This document shows, one piece after another, positions 21,514 through 32,425 of a stretch of 64,000 nt of DNA. Each line of letters starts with the position of its first letter. Position 1 is the stretch's first letter. Made by a program: the position numbers and the translations under genes. Origin of the DNA: Rhyacophila brunnea (lineage: Eukaryota; Arthropoda; Insecta; Trichoptera; Rhyacophilidae); the NCBI GenBank assembly GCA_022495005.1, contig JAGYXB010000830.1:62001-126000 (forward strand), written 5' to 3'. The notes below the pieces were generated by a model. It ran no database searches. It was not told where the DNA came from and was given only the letters and a program-made list of their open reading frames with translations.

Positions 21514-22157
21514 GTTTTTAGTGTTATGGTGATAAACAACTCAATCCGTGTCAGCATATTGATCGGCAATATTAAATATATTACCGAAATTACAAATTCT
21601 CTAATAATATCCATTTCCTGGAGTGTCCAATTATTGTAAACTCAGTAAATGGCTTACTGCAGATTGTTTCCGCAATATCCATTTTTCTATATAGTCAGCT
21701 ATATCCGATGACGCAAACTCCATATAGTAGCTGACTCAATTATAATAATTATTTCCTAAATATTATTTTGATTGTGAGCGCGTCAATAAATAGCGCATCA
21801 TAATTAATTTATTGGACAGGTCACTCGAATATAAGTTCGAGGTCTTTTAGAATCTCAGTTTGGATATCGCTCCGCACAACATCTCATCCTACTGAGATTC
21901 GGACCTCGGAACAATATCATAAGTATTGTAACATAACTGCTGTAACATACCCCTGTACTGACTGTTTACGTTGCAAATAAAACTCGCTCCTCCATCCATC
22001 GGAGTAACCACCAAATTTCGACTTCTCATCTCTCCTTCCGACGACATCTTCATCCACAACACCGTGACTCCCACGAAAATGGCTCTAACAGTGTATAGAC
22101 TATATACTTTTTGAAGTTATACTTTTATTCTTATACTATAGTTATACTATATACTTA
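21514..22157. other. Intergenic stretch with a shared coding-like patch
   Basis: Minus-strand 22074-21889 has a 61-codon frame whose GGAGCGAGTTTTATTTGCAA patch (GASFIC) is shared with the plus strand at 56622-56640. The wider homology (GGTGTTGWGGATGA, GAAGTCGAA) suggests a dispersed repeat rather than a gene. Nothing else recognised. Confidence 0.35.
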
Positions 22158-22613
22158 TATTCGAGCCACCGATTGTTCGGTTATCAGCCGAACGCACTAC
22201 CTTTGCGCCACAGTATGATACTGCAATCGTGACGATTGTACAGTATAATATTATAGTTTAGAATTGTTCCGTTGCCTAGGCAGCGAATTTATTATTTTTC
22301 GGCCATTTGCTATTCCTTACGTAAACACATGATTAAACGTCAGTTTCAACGAGTTAAACGAGTGACAGTTGGTACTTTAAAAATAAAAACAATGAGAAAC
22401 CATTATATAATTTAGTAATATAAGTTAAAGTGTTTAGAAATAAACCAACGGAGTTCCAATAAGCGGTTCTTTTTCTTGAGTGTGTAATTTAACAAGATAA
22501 TTAAGAGCTAGTCAAAGAATGTAGTTCATCACAAGTTTTGTTTTTGTTTTGTTACGCCAAAGAAGTATAACTTCTAACGCGCGTACATAAGTACACACAC
22601 CGATTTTTTGTTT
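22158..22613 (-). repeat. R element, copy 2, with tRNA-Ile-like head
   Basis: Second copy of 16966-17406, roughly 90% similar by eye. The anticodon arm is perfect here (GTTCGGCTGATAACCGAAC, anticodon GAT), but the B-box is mutated. It ends at TAAGTACACACACCGATTTT, as copy 1 does. The satellite-like stretch TTTTTCTTGAGTGTGTAATT is present. Confidence 0.75.
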
Positions 22614-23229
22614 TTTAAAGCTTTCGCGGGCCGGGTTCAATCCTCCGATTGTAGTTTTGATAACCATGATTTACAAAATGGATCGTTACGACGACTGTAC
22701 GACTGACACCTTTATAATTAATTTATTCATGTTGTACTGTATGTTAGTCCGTTGAAAATGAACAATAAACGAAACGGTGCAAGTGTGAACTTATATTATG
22801 AATTTATGACATATAATGTACCATTATGACTATTAATTATTGCGTGTCCAAAATAGGTGCGCTGTAAAATTAATTAGTGTACGTTTACACAGGCAAATTA
22901 CACTTCCGTTATGCGGGGACAAATTAGTTTTTGGATCCCTTGAGAAATCAGGCTGATTATTATAATTGTGCGCATAGGCTCGCTGGGAATGCAAAGGAGA
23001 CTCTTGATGGCCATGAATACCAAATATATCCCACGTGTCCTCGGCAGTCATACATGTGCGCGTAGGGCCGCTCCAAGGCATTTAATCGCCCTTGTATGCA
23101 ATCACAAAAGGCTATTCCTCATAATCTTTTTATACTAGGTATAAAGTTGGATAAAATTGTACAAATACAAAGATTTTGAGTGGTGCAATGGGGTACGGAG
23201 TAAATTAGCTTATTCTATATACCTGACAC
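22614..23229. other. Unannotated stretch
   Basis: A B-box-like GGGTTCAATCCTCC at 22632 follows the R element, but no tRNA fold is complete. An 82-codon minus frame at 22833-23081 matches no family known to me. Confidence 0.3.
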
Positions 23230-24230
23230 CATTGGGGAGGGGTGGAGGGAGGTAGGCTGTTTAGATTAGATATAAATAATGCACACTAAACTTTGTCAGT
23301 CATACTTATTTGTTTTTATTGAACTGAGACTACAATGTGTAGATAGTTTTTGTTCGTTTATAAATTCAATTAAGGAGGAGAGGCATGCCAGCAGAGAACC
23401 TAAAAATAAGTAGAAAGGATTTCAAGTTATACACATTTATATTTTTATAAAAAACTATGTTTTTTTAAAATAAATATAAAACATATTAAAACGATGAATT
23501 AGTCAAAAATCTAAACGGTCAAAAATTGAAAACTTAATAAACTAAGTTTTAATAATAAATATGACCATAATATATAATGTAATAATAAAATATGACTCTG
23601 CAATGAATTCACATTTTATTACATTTTTTTTACAATTGTAAGCTTATCTTTGAATTAAAAAAAATCTTTTTAATGTTTTCAGATACATATTTATTAATTA
23701 ATACAGTTGAAATTGTAAATTATCAAAAAAAATAATCTCAAATTGCAAGCTTCGTATTTTTCCGCTAGGTTCTCTGCTGGCATGCCTCTCCCCCTTAAAC
23801 ACTGCCTATTCCAAGCCATGGTAGATAAAAGTCAAAAAAATATTCGTTTATCTATAAAATATCTAAAATTATGCCATTAAACCATACATAACTTTAGATA
23901 TTTTATAGGTAGAAGAATATTTTTGTAATCGATTATAGTGTGGTTAGGCAGGGCTTAATGAATTTAAAAAACTAACCACACCACCTGTAATATGTATTCT
24001 TAATTCAACGAAAACAAATAAGTATGACTGGAAAAGTGTGCAATATATTTGTCGAATTGTCCGTAACATACTTAAACTATTATGGTTTGGTCCGGCAGGG
24101 TTTTATTGAATTTTTAAAAGTAACTAGCACAATCCGCATATTGTATTCTTAGTTCAATGAAAACAAATAAGTATGACTGATAAAGTATTTATATCGAATC
24201 TTAACAGCCTACCTCCACCCTTCGCCACTG
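23230..24230. mobile_element. hAT-type MITE 'C', with nested TTAA element
   Basis: The left end is degenerate (CATTGGGGAGGGGTGGAGGG). The right end is canonical, CTACCTCCACCCTTCGCCAC then TG. Long variant: the AACAAATAAGTATGACTG arm occurs twice near the right side (24015 and 24165). Interrupted at 23370-23798 by a TTAA-flanked MITE. No clear target duplication. Confidence 0.7.
23370..23798. mobile_element. TTAA-flanked MITE 1 (piggyBac-type target)
   Basis: Starts TTAA GGAGGAGAGGCATGCCAGCA and ends TGCTGGCATGCCTCTCCCCC TTAA. The 29-bp inverted repeats (continuing as GAGAACCTA) differ at one position. 421 bp inside, AT-rich, no coding frame. It sits in the ATTCAATTAAACCCTG site conserved in other hAT MITE copies, so the empty site is known. 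The TTAA duplication is the piggyBac hallmark. Family assignment is by target only. Confidence 0.8.
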
Positions 24231-24354
24231 GATCGGAATGCTGAGCCAAAAAAGTATCAGAAGAAATTAGACATATTTGACATGAAGATATTTATGAATG
24301 TGTTGCAGTCGAGACGAGTTTAGATATGCGAGACGACTAAGAAGTGAAAAGAAA

Positions 24355-24665
24355 TGGCTATCAACCATCATTGACTGTAGAACATAATAGTGCCCACCAC
24401 CACCCGTCATATATGCACGGCCGCTTTCTATGACGCTTTAAACGTGTCTGAAAGAAGTGTTTTTAAGTGCTCATTCCGTCCCGAGACGGAGCCACACGAG
24501 ACTGATGCTGCAACCATGCACCGTAGTGCTTAAAGAAGAAAGTTAAGAAAGAAAATGTTTGTTTTTGGACTGGCTCTGCTGTCCGCTGACGTTAAGCGCT
24601 TTGTGTACCCGCATACTGAGTATCACGAATTGAAATGGATGAGTCTACAGAAGAGTCGGGTGACT
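24355..24665 (-). mobile_element. R1-like LINE 3'UTR fragment
   Basis: Reverse-complement relative of 4060-4335: ACCCGACTCTTCTGTAGACT, CAGTCTCGTGTGGCTCCGTC and CATATATGACGGGTGGTGGT (minus strand) line up in order. Only the last codons and 3'UTR are present. Confidence 0.65.
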
Positions 24666-26170
24666 ACCAACGTGGGGCAATTTGAATTTTTTTGGGCGGC
24701 AATGTGCAAATCATTAATATTTGGTACATTTTTTGTTAACAACCGCATCTTTGAAAATATATAAAAGATGTAATATCTAGATGTAATATATTAGATTGTA
24801 ATATATGATGTGTTACTGAAAAAAAGAAATCGTTTTGATATCACAAACTGTGGAGATTTAAGATTAAAATAGACCAAATTAGGACCTCACATAAAAACTC
24901 TTTGCAGCTCACACCAAGCACAAGGATCGCAAAAATTTTCTTCCGAGTTGTACATCTAATATACTTAAAATACATAGATACTTACTTACGAAATTTAAAT
25001 TACAATATTATTGTCCATGTGCATTTTTTATTTGAAACGATTCATTTTTTTCAGAATTTGTTAGTTAACTATGAAATTTTGAAAGGGGGAGGGAGATTTT
25101 TGAAGCGTTGAAGTGGGGCATGGCACAAATAAGGTTAGGAAACACTGCTGTAGAGGAACTATAATAATACATATAATATTGATAGTTGATTCAATTTATA
25201 ATAAATATTATATTATTATGACATTCAATAATAGATATGTAAATATTCTCTGAACTTGGCCTTAAAACAAAATTCAATTTTGTTGCCTGGCATTCGCCCA
25301 AATAAATTTTGTCTACGACACTTTTTTGGAGTAGGAGCTGAATGGATTCTGGAATATGTCTGTCCGATGACCTAAAAACAAAAATATTTCAATAAACTTT
25401 GGAATAATAATTTCGTCTGGATTCAAAGAAGTCGAAGAAAATCCTTCTTCTATGCAGATGGAACTTTTATACAGTCACCGAAATATATGCTTACTACTAC
25501 AATGAGATAACTTCGGTTTTGATATTGTTGGGAAATTGAATTTTGAACTTAGCATATAATAATATATACTGCCATGCACTGCAGTGGCTTACAATCCGTT
25601 GTAATATAATATATTCCTAAAATTAATCTAGTAGCCCTTTGTTATATCCTATGTGATGTTTTACATAATAAGACTATAATTATTATGGTCAATGTTATTG
25701 ATGCAACATTTATATATATATGGATGAGGATTTAGGTATGTATAGGTCTATATTAGATGAGTTTATATATATTTTATTAGGAGAGTTTATATGTTTTTTT
25801 TTTAATAATGTTATAAAAACGTAGGTACCATGTAAGAGTAGGTATTATTAAAGACTAAAATCTCATTTTTTCTTATAATTGACGAATTGACGATTTACAC
25901 CTCTTGAGTGTAGTATTGTTATTGTTTATAAAGAATAATGATCTATTATTAGGTTTTGACGATGTATTATAATATGCTATCGAGTGTATTGTTATTAATA
26001 AGATAGGGTTGTTACTAATTAGGTTTTTTACTGACACTTTAAGTATTCATAATTTTTTATTGTATTTTTTGTGACCTTTGACTTGATAGAGAGGTAATGG
26101 AGTTTTACCTACTGTATTGTATTGATTTATTATTTAAGCTAGAGTTAAGAGTGTTTGTTGTCAGTGTGTG
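24666..26170. other. Unannotated AT-rich stretch
   Basis: Long AT-rich sequence without recognisable exon, LINE domain or paired ends. Low-complexity TA runs near 25705. The last part may belong to the retroelement bearing the hammerhead-like motif. Confidence 0.3.
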
Positions 26171-26179
26171 TTTACCTTT

Positions 26180-26245
26180 GGTGAGTGTACACGGCGCCTG
26201 AAGATGCCGAAAGGCGAAACCCGGGTCGCAAAAAACGACTCAAAT
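26180..26245 (+). ncRNA. Hammerhead ribozyme-like motif 1
   Basis: Type I layout: CTGAAGA core (26198-26204), stem II GCC/GGC with a GAAA loop (26206-26215), GAAA (26216-26219), a very short stem III closed by A26219 and T26226, then the GTC cleavage triplet ending 26227. Stem I pairs GC (26196-26197) with GC (26228-26229) and GAGT (26183-26186) with ACTC (26238-26241). One extra T at 26205 before stem II is not canonical. Penelope-like elements carry such ribozymes with tiny stem III. Function here is inferred. Confidence 0.45.
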
Positions 26246-26388
26246 GGATTAGTACAGAGCTTGAATGAATTATGTTGACAATGCCAAATGAGTATGGAAC
26301 AATCGTGAATTATTTCTTTGTGCCTTGAATTTGACACACATATATTGCAAATGAAAAAACAACAGCAAATTTATTTCGTATAAATATG

Positions 26389-27032
26389 TCGCACCCCCAG
26401 AAGTACACTGTAGAACATAATATGTTGAAATATTATGTCAATTTCAGCCATTTTCCAGGAGAGCCGAAAAAAACTTTTTGAACCATGTTTATGGTACTTT
26501 ATTTAATGTGTAATAGCTTTACAATGTCCATTTTTTTGTAGAACTGGAAAAAAATATATCTTTCTATTGAAATTAATATAAAGATTAAAAAGACAGTATT
26601 TTTTGTAAAAAAAATATTTTTGAGTTACTTCCTTGTTCTTCTAAGAAATTAAAAAAAACTCTTGGCTCAACTGTCAAAATCAGTATTGTAACAAACTCAG
26701 TGCTGCCATTTTTACTGAAAAATGAATTCCCAGAAAGACACTGGAGCAACTCAGTTACTAGCTAGGGTTAGGGACTTATTTTTTTGCTATAAAGATATTA
26801 TAAGAAGGGCAATGGGGTATAATAGTTACTGGAGTATTCTTCTCGATGTTTGACTCAATTTGCTTAAAAGAGCACTGAAGTTGGCGTATATCTTATTGAA
26901 TATTTTTTTAGAGATACGCTAGTGTTCTCCTGAGATTTCTAGAGAGAAAAAAATGTAATTGAAATGCATTCATAACTCAAAACAGCCAAATTCAGACATA
27001 GTTCTTTAAATTCAGTACTTCTGGGGGTGCGA
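26389..27032. mobile_element. Element with TCGCACCCCCAGAAGTAC ends
   Basis: Perfect 18-bp inverted repeats TCGCACCCCCAGAAGTAC at 26389-26406 and 27015-27032, extended by a partly matching AATA outside. 644 bp, AT-rich, no coding frame. It lies between two inverted hammerhead-like motifs. Superfamily unknown. Confidence 0.75.
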
Positions 27033-27044
27033 TGTATTTGTGCG

Positions 27045-27172
27045 TGTTAGAACATGTCGAAGAGCGAACGAGCCGAAGAAACTGATATTTTTTTCCGGTC
27101 CGGTTCCGGTTTTCGTTCCGATAAATATAACGGTTTTCCGGGTTTCGGTTCAGTTTCGGTTCGAAGCCCTGT
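27045..27172 (-). mobile_element. Truncated hAT end (CAGGGCTTCGAACCGAAAC)
   Basis: The right side inverted reads CAGGGCTTCGAACCGAAACT, followed by further CGAAACCCGGAAAACCG-like words. Such CAGGGCTTCGAACC ends are known for hAT MITEs. No matching left end was found. Confidence 0.45.
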
Positions 27173-27561
27173 ACCTATTGGCACTGTCACCTAGTATTTT
27201 TTTCAGTATTTAATTAACTAGACATTGTAGACAGTTAATTTGTTATCTTGCTAAATACAATCAGCTGTGACATTAAAAAAAATATTCATTCATATGACAT
27301 ATGACAAATGAGCGAACCGGGCTGGTGGACAATTTTTATTTATGAATTATAACTAAGCCCCACCTACTGATAACAAATAATTAGATACCTGGTTTAATTA
27401 TTATAGCTGGCATATGAGAGAAAAACAAATAATACTTTATATTTTCACTCAACAATGATATGAAACACCTGTCGATTTGTGAATGAATAATTGACAGGTA
27501 AGAAGTTTCAAACGGGAGGGGCTCAGAGCATTAATACTATAGAGTGAGGGTATTGCCCAAC
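27173..27561. other. Unannotated stretch
   Basis: No feature recognised. Confidence 0.3.
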
Positions 27562-27926
27562 TACAGTATAACCCCTATTTTACGTTTTTTAAGGGACTGA
27601 AGAAAAAAAACCTAATTGGAGGGAAAATGTAAAAGGAGGGTATTGAAAAAAAGAACATTTAAATTTTATGTTTCTAAAAAAATAACGTTTTATTAAAAAA
27701 CAATATTCAATTGAATTTTTTATTGAAAAATCGTTCGAATGTCACGACGCAATCATTGTCAAGTGCGCGTAACTCGCATATTTTGAATATTTCCGACGTA
27801 AATCGCGGGAAAGAAAAACGTAAATGCGGGTATTAAATGTACTGAAATACATCGGGACTGAAAAAAAGACACGCAATTGCCGGGAAAACGTGAATTCCGG
27901 GCACGTAAAAACGAGGTTATACAGTA
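27562..27926. mobile_element. pogo-like MITE with TA target
   Basis: Left TA CAGTATAACCCCTATTTTAC GT. The right end inverted reads TA CTGTATAACCTCGTTTTTAC GT. About 23-bp inverted repeats start CWGTATAACC, as in pogo/Tigger-type elements, and TA occurs at both ends. 365 bp with GGGAAAA/CGGGAAAAC words inside. No transposase. Confidence 0.6.
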
Positions 27927-28149
27927 GATGAAACCGCTTTCTATACATATGACGCACAGTAGAACTTACAAACGTTATAGGTACTATCACCTTGCTTCAC
28001 GGTACGGCTACCAACACTTAAAGAGAATACAGTGCTAACGATATTTTCTGTTAATGTATAACTTAACTAACTATGGTAACTAACTAAGGTTTTCATATTT
28101 CACATAAAAACAACAGATATTCTAATGGATTTAAGCTTTGTACTATTCC
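27927..28149. other. Unannotated stretch
   Basis: No feature recognised. Leads into the minus-strand hammerhead-like motif. Confidence 0.25.
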
Positions 28150-28215
28150 ATTTGAGTCATTTTTTGCGACCCGCGTTTCGCCTTTCGGCATCTTCAGGCA
28201 CATGTACACTTACCA
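28150..28215 (-). ncRNA. Hammerhead ribozyme-like motif 2
   Basis: Minus strand repeats the 26180 motif: CTGAAGA (28197-28191), T, GCC-GAAA-GGC, GAAA, CGCGG, GTC (28170-28168), then GCAAAAAATGACTC. The core, stem II and GTC are conserved while the stem III loop differs (ACCCGGGT versus ACGCGGGT). The outer stem I pairing keeps AGT with ACT. It is inverted relative to motif 1, 1.9 kb away. Confidence 0.45.
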
Positions 28216-28285
28216 ATGGTAAATACAAACTGACAACAAATACAGTTAATTATATAATAATATTTATATTAATAATTATAATATT

Positions 28286-28480
28286 AATTTACACCCACGA
28301 TGGCCGCGCGGCTTAAGCGTCGGCTTATAGTGTCGTGAGTCCTAGGTTCGAATATTGCTTTTCAGTTTGTGTATGAGATGATCCTGATAGGTTGAGCAAG
28401 TGGCTGACATCCATTTCTCGTAAAAACAAAATGAATATAAACCTCCACTTCGCGGAGGCCCATAATATGGTCTAGGTAGG
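28286..28480 (+). mobile_element. tRNA-derived SINE S1b
   Basis: Head CCCACGATGGCCGCGCGGCT with A-box region and TTAAGCG, a mutated anticodon arm and B-box GGTTCGAATATTG, then TTGAGCAAGTGGCTGACATC, CATTTCTCGTAAAAACAAAA and a GCGGAGGCCCATA end. It lacks the final ATGATCCTATTAGGATC part. Confidence 0.75.
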
Positions 28481-28482
28481 TA

Positions 28483-29938
28483 CAGTGGTCGGCAAACTCA
28501 TTAGTCAATAGAGCCAAATATCAACAGTACAACGATTGAGATTTCTATTGAGAGCCAAATTTCTTAAACTCAAATTATGATTATTTAGGTACATTGTTTA
28601 TTAACTTAATAAACTTTAGATACAGTTTTAATTCTTAATTAAACTATAGGTACACTAAATAAAACTCGATATCATACGTAATAATGATCTTATTTATTGA
28701 TACAAATTAAATTGTAAGTACGGTATCCAATGACATATTAAATGGACGACTCACTTCATACCCGGCGCGCACGAGAAATTGTGCATGAAAGTCATTCATA
28801 GATGTATAGGTAGATGTCACGTAACCATATGACGTATCCGTTTCCATTATGCGATACAAGCTTCGAGAATTTATAGTAATATAACCTTTATTGTAATGGC
28901 GTATTAGTGTCATGACTCATTGCGTTAGAAACAGATTCTCGGTTACTTACGACTTCTCGGAGATTAGACGCAAGTGAGCCCAGCGAATCACAGGCGACTG
29001 ACTGTCCAATGGTTCCTGTCATTCAATTGCATTGAATAAACTTTCATCAATATCTTAAAATGGCATTTTATAAATAATAAATAACACTAAGACATGCAAA
29101 GTGATATCCCATCTTTCTTGGAGTGTTTAGTAGATTTTTTTACAATTTTTAACTAGGCACATTGGCATTTTGTAACACAATAATAACGGTGGAGTCGAAA
29201 CCTGACAGTCAGAAATTTTGTATGGGCAGACCCAGCGGTGTCGCCAGACCGCTTGCAAGCAGAATGTTCATTTGAGCGTAGGATACCGATATTAAAATAT
29301 GAATTTCGCCATCCGGCAGACCCGACACAAAGTGAGTGTCATTTTATTTTCTAGATGCTTCGACCATATTAATGTCATTGACGGTATCCATAAAATTAAA
29401 TCATAACAATGACTGACAAACAGTCAACTTGAATAATGACATTACATCTCCTTGGAAAGTTTGGGTAAGTCAGGTTCGCATATTGTTGTATTTAATTTTA
29501 AACACGATTCCAGGTTTTCATCAATAAGACGACTTCTTAATTTACTGTTGGAAGATTGTATTCAGTAATTAAATACAGAACCTGATTTTTCTTGACTCTT
29601 CTAAAGTTCCTAAACTGATTTCTTCTTGCGTCACCGACAGGATATTTAACACTAAATGACGTGACTGGGTGTGTTTACCTAGTTTTAAAGTGTCTAAATT
29701 TGACTTCTTGCTATGCACCAATTTTTCGACAAATAATACAGGTCAGTAGGCCATTTAAGTTTTGATTAAACGCGAAAGTCTCGGTCCATTCAACTCAATT
29801 CACGGGTTTCGTCTTCCATTTTTATTTGCTTCTTCTTTATAGCCATGTCAAATAGAGCAGAGGGAATTTGTGGCAGAGCCGCACTCAAGGTGCCAAAGAG
29901 CCGCATGTGGCTCGCGAGCCACGGTTTGCCGACCACTA
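28483..29938. mobile_element. hAT relic with CAGTGGTCGGCAAAC ends
   Basis: Left CAGTGGTCGGCAAACTCATT. The right end inverted reads AGTGGTCGGCAAACCGTGGC, followed by TCGCGAGCCACATGCGGCTC. These ends, with AGAGCC words beside them, are typical of a widespread animal hAT group. About 1.45 kb; a 68-codon minus frame at 28707-28913 has no recognised transposase motif. CTAGG lies near both flanks, but no exact 8-bp duplication is seen. Confidence 0.7.
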
Positions 29939-29940
29939 GT

Positions 29941-30310
29941 CTAGGACGATTCGGTGCTGGGACAACTGGGCGCCACTCAATCAAATGACATTTGAAAATA
30001 AATAGATGTTCGTGAATTATAGGTACTTAAAAAATATATATAGAATATTATTGTTTATATTTAAATTTGTACACGTAAATAATGATTTAATTGTGCATAT
30101 TATATTTAAGTTGCAACGAGAAGAGAGTTCTTTTAAATTTTTATATAAAGGCGTGATAATTATCGATGCGTAATAAAAACATTATGTTAACAGAAGACAT
30201 AGTAAAACAACTAAGTAGTTTATAGAAACTATATAAAATTCCTCATCTACTATTTGTATACAATGTCTATTAATTTCATTGGACAGTGCGGCGCCCAATT
30301 GTCCCATCCC
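29941..30310. mobile_element. Z element, copy 2
   Basis: Starts CTAGGACGATTCGGTGCTGG then GACAACTGGGCGCCAC, and ends GTGCGGCGCCCAATTGTCCC. Inverted relative to 18935-19328, with matching inside blocks (AATAATGATTTAATTGTGCA). It abuts the hAT relic on its left and a SINE 3' tail on its right. Confidence 0.7.
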
Positions 30311-30456
30311 CCCATAATATGATTGTATTAGGATCGGACATGGTCGAAAAAAAATAATTATTAATACATATGTAGAATAAATAAGTACGATTGACAAAGT
30401 ATAGTGTACGCTATTTATGTCAGATCTTAACAGCCTACCTCCACCATTCGCCATTG
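30311..30456 (+). mobile_element. SINE S1 tail joined to an hAT MITE right end (D)
   Basis: 30311-30350 is the last part of SINE S1 (ATATGATTGTATTAGGATCG, A-rich tail). 30372-30456 is the right arm of the hAT MITE family (ATTGACAAAGTATAGTGTAC to CCACCATTCGCCATTG). Both lack their 5' parts. Confidence 0.65.
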
Positions 30457-31109
30457 TTACTACCTAGTATATAATATAAAAAGTTGTTAACAAATCGGAC
30501 AAATACATTAATTTTTATAACATAATGTAATGTAATCCTATGAACGAATGTGGACAGGCCGACCTTTAAAATAAATGTATTTTCAAACCCTTCTTTGCCT
30601 ACTAAAAATAGTCGAAAAATAAACCGTGGTTTATCGTCTCTATAAATATCATTCGAGATGGGCTATCTCTAGCTCACAATGCTTCTTTCAGTTTATTATC
30701 ATTGGGTTACGTCTTTTCGCGGGGTTTTTATTATTTTATCGGGAACTTTTTGTAAGTTCTGTGTGACGTCAGACGTTACGTCATCCGTGACGCAGGCGAG
30801 CTTCTGCAATAACCCTCTCGAGACCGATGAGGATGAGATCGAACGCGTAATGCATTTATTATAATTATAGAGATTATTATGCCAATCGGGAAATTATGAT
30901 TTGATATACTAAGCCGTGGTCTGGTTATTGACATATATATATGCGATCCAGTACAAACACTGTAGTATCAGCAAATATCTAAAAATGCCGCGTAACAAAA
31001 ATTCAATATATAAGGCTTATTGGCTTAGGGGCATAATACTGAAGTGTGGAGCCGCATCAAGGATAACTACCACCCGGGTGTCAGTCCAAATTTGTCACAC
31101 CCCCCAAAG
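30457..31109. other. Intergenic stretch with a CRE-rich patch
   Basis: At 30760-30800 TGACGTCAG, TTACGTCA and GTGACGCA lie within 30 bp, reminiscent of CREB/ATF sites. A 61-codon plus frame (30679-30864, ending NNPLETDEDEIERVMHLL) covers it but matches no family known to me. No promoter is claimed. Confidence 0.3.
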
Positions 31110-31566
31110 TTAGAGTATACGTTTTATAACTTTACCCTTTTTACTACACTGATTCGCCTCTTTGGCTGATTACCTCGCATACAATTAGACCAAATGATAT
31201 TCACTTGTATTAATATATATATATTGGTATATATATTAATACAAGCTTGGACTGCATAAGCGTTGGACTATAACGCCGTGGGTCCCAGGTTCGAATCCTG
31301 TATCTGGTAAGTATACATATTGTTTTTCAATTTGTGTGTGAGTCAGGGTATGGACCTAATAGGTTGAGCAAGTGGCTGACATCCATTTCTCGTAAAAAAC
31401 AAAATCTGTTAATACATTCCTCTACTCTGTGGAGGCCTATATGATCCTATGAGGATCGTACATGGTGGAAAAAAAAATATAGATAACATAAAAAAATATT
31501 TTTAGAATTTATTACGTCATTTTCATCCTAGAGCCGGAGTGCAAAGTTATGAAGTGTATACTCTAC
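31110..31566. mobile_element. GAGTATAC-ended MITE with nested SINE
   Basis: Left TTAGAGTATACGTTTTATAA CTTT. The right end inverted reads GTAGAGTATACACTTCATAA CTTT. Inside arms match 13033-13270 (GATTACCTCGC and CATTTTCATCCTAGAG). A SINE S1 copy sits in the middle, next to a TATATATTAATA-rich site. Confidence 0.65.
31236..31476 (+). mobile_element. tRNA-derived SINE S1c
   Basis: GCATAAGCGTTGGACTATAA with GCGTT/AACGC anticodon stem, perfect T-arm CCCAGGTTCGAATCCTG, body ATTGTTTTTCAATTTGTGTG, GGTTGAGCAAGTGGCTGACA, CTACTCTGTGGAGGCC and ATGATCCTATGAGGATC, then a poly(A) run. Nearly full length; the first 15-20 bp of the head are replaced. Confidence 0.8.
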
Positions 31567-31619
31567 TTTAATATATTAAACAAACCCTGTCAATATAAGA
31601 AAAACATATCAATTCAAAC

Positions 31620-31975
31620 GTTATACCTAAGTGTTATAACATGGACCCTGAGTAAAAGAGAGATCCTGGTAGAGAGCGTGGTATGGAGAGCTGCATGCTG
31701 GGCATAACGCGAAAGGACAAAAAGCGGAATAATTAGATAAGAAAACTGGAAGGGTTTGCGATGTAATAGAGTTCACTAAAAACCTCAAATGGAAATGGAC
31801 TGGACACATTGTTTGACGAAATGACAATTGCTGGACAAATCTAGTCATTCAGTGGTGGACCAATAGGCCACTAGATCGATTATCTCATAACTAACAAGAC
31901 CGAGAGAAGTCGAATAAGCTTGGAGAGACCTTCATCCAGCAGTGTATAGATTCAGGCTGATGATGATGATGAAGT
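31620..31975 (+). pseudogene. RTE-clade LINE 3' fragment (copy d)
   Basis: Plus-strand remains of the RTE C-terminus: AGAGCGTGGTATGGAGAGCT, CTGGGCATAACGCGAAAGG (LGITRK), CCTCAAATGGAAATGGACTG (LKWKWTG), ending in CAGGCTGATGATGATGATGA. Multiple stops. Confidence 0.8.
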
Positions 31976-32425
31976 GTTATAAAATTTTGCGGTAGGTAGG
32001 TAAAAATAATGGCATTTATGCAGAAACGTATCATGACGGTATTATGCCAAGACTGACTCTTTTAATTGAGGCTTTAAAAAGGCTTTCGTTTTTTTGGTAC
32101 ATAATTGTGTTATAAACATACCACGTAAGCGTGGAGTTCGATAGTTTTGACAGAAAATATGACGTAGTTAGAGCGACGCCGAGCGAGAGAAAATGATGCA
32201 ATATACTTCATGTAAGAACAGTCGGAAATAATAATGGTGACAATAATTAAATTTACTATTATTTAATTTTAGAAAAAAGATTTATTTTTCTATTAGGTAC
32301 CTACTTATGTATATTTTTGAGCTATGTTTTTTTTTAAATACTTACATAACATTTTTACTAGTTTAATCTTCAGTATGTCATTTGTAGAAATTAACCCGAA
32401 CTGCTGCATTTAAATACAGTTAAAT
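31976..32425. other. Unannotated stretch
   Basis: No feature recognised. Confidence 0.3.

Noticed and set aside
22833..23081. 82-codon minus-strand gene
   Set aside because: No recognised domain, no splice context, and codon use looks random for an AT-rich region.
28483..29938. Autonomous hAT transposon
   Set aside because: Ends are hAT-like but no frame shows a BED finger, a DDE core or the dimerisation domain.
30679..30864. 61-codon gene over the CRE patch
   Set aside because: Only its last 18 residues look protein-like, and no family match or splice signals support it.
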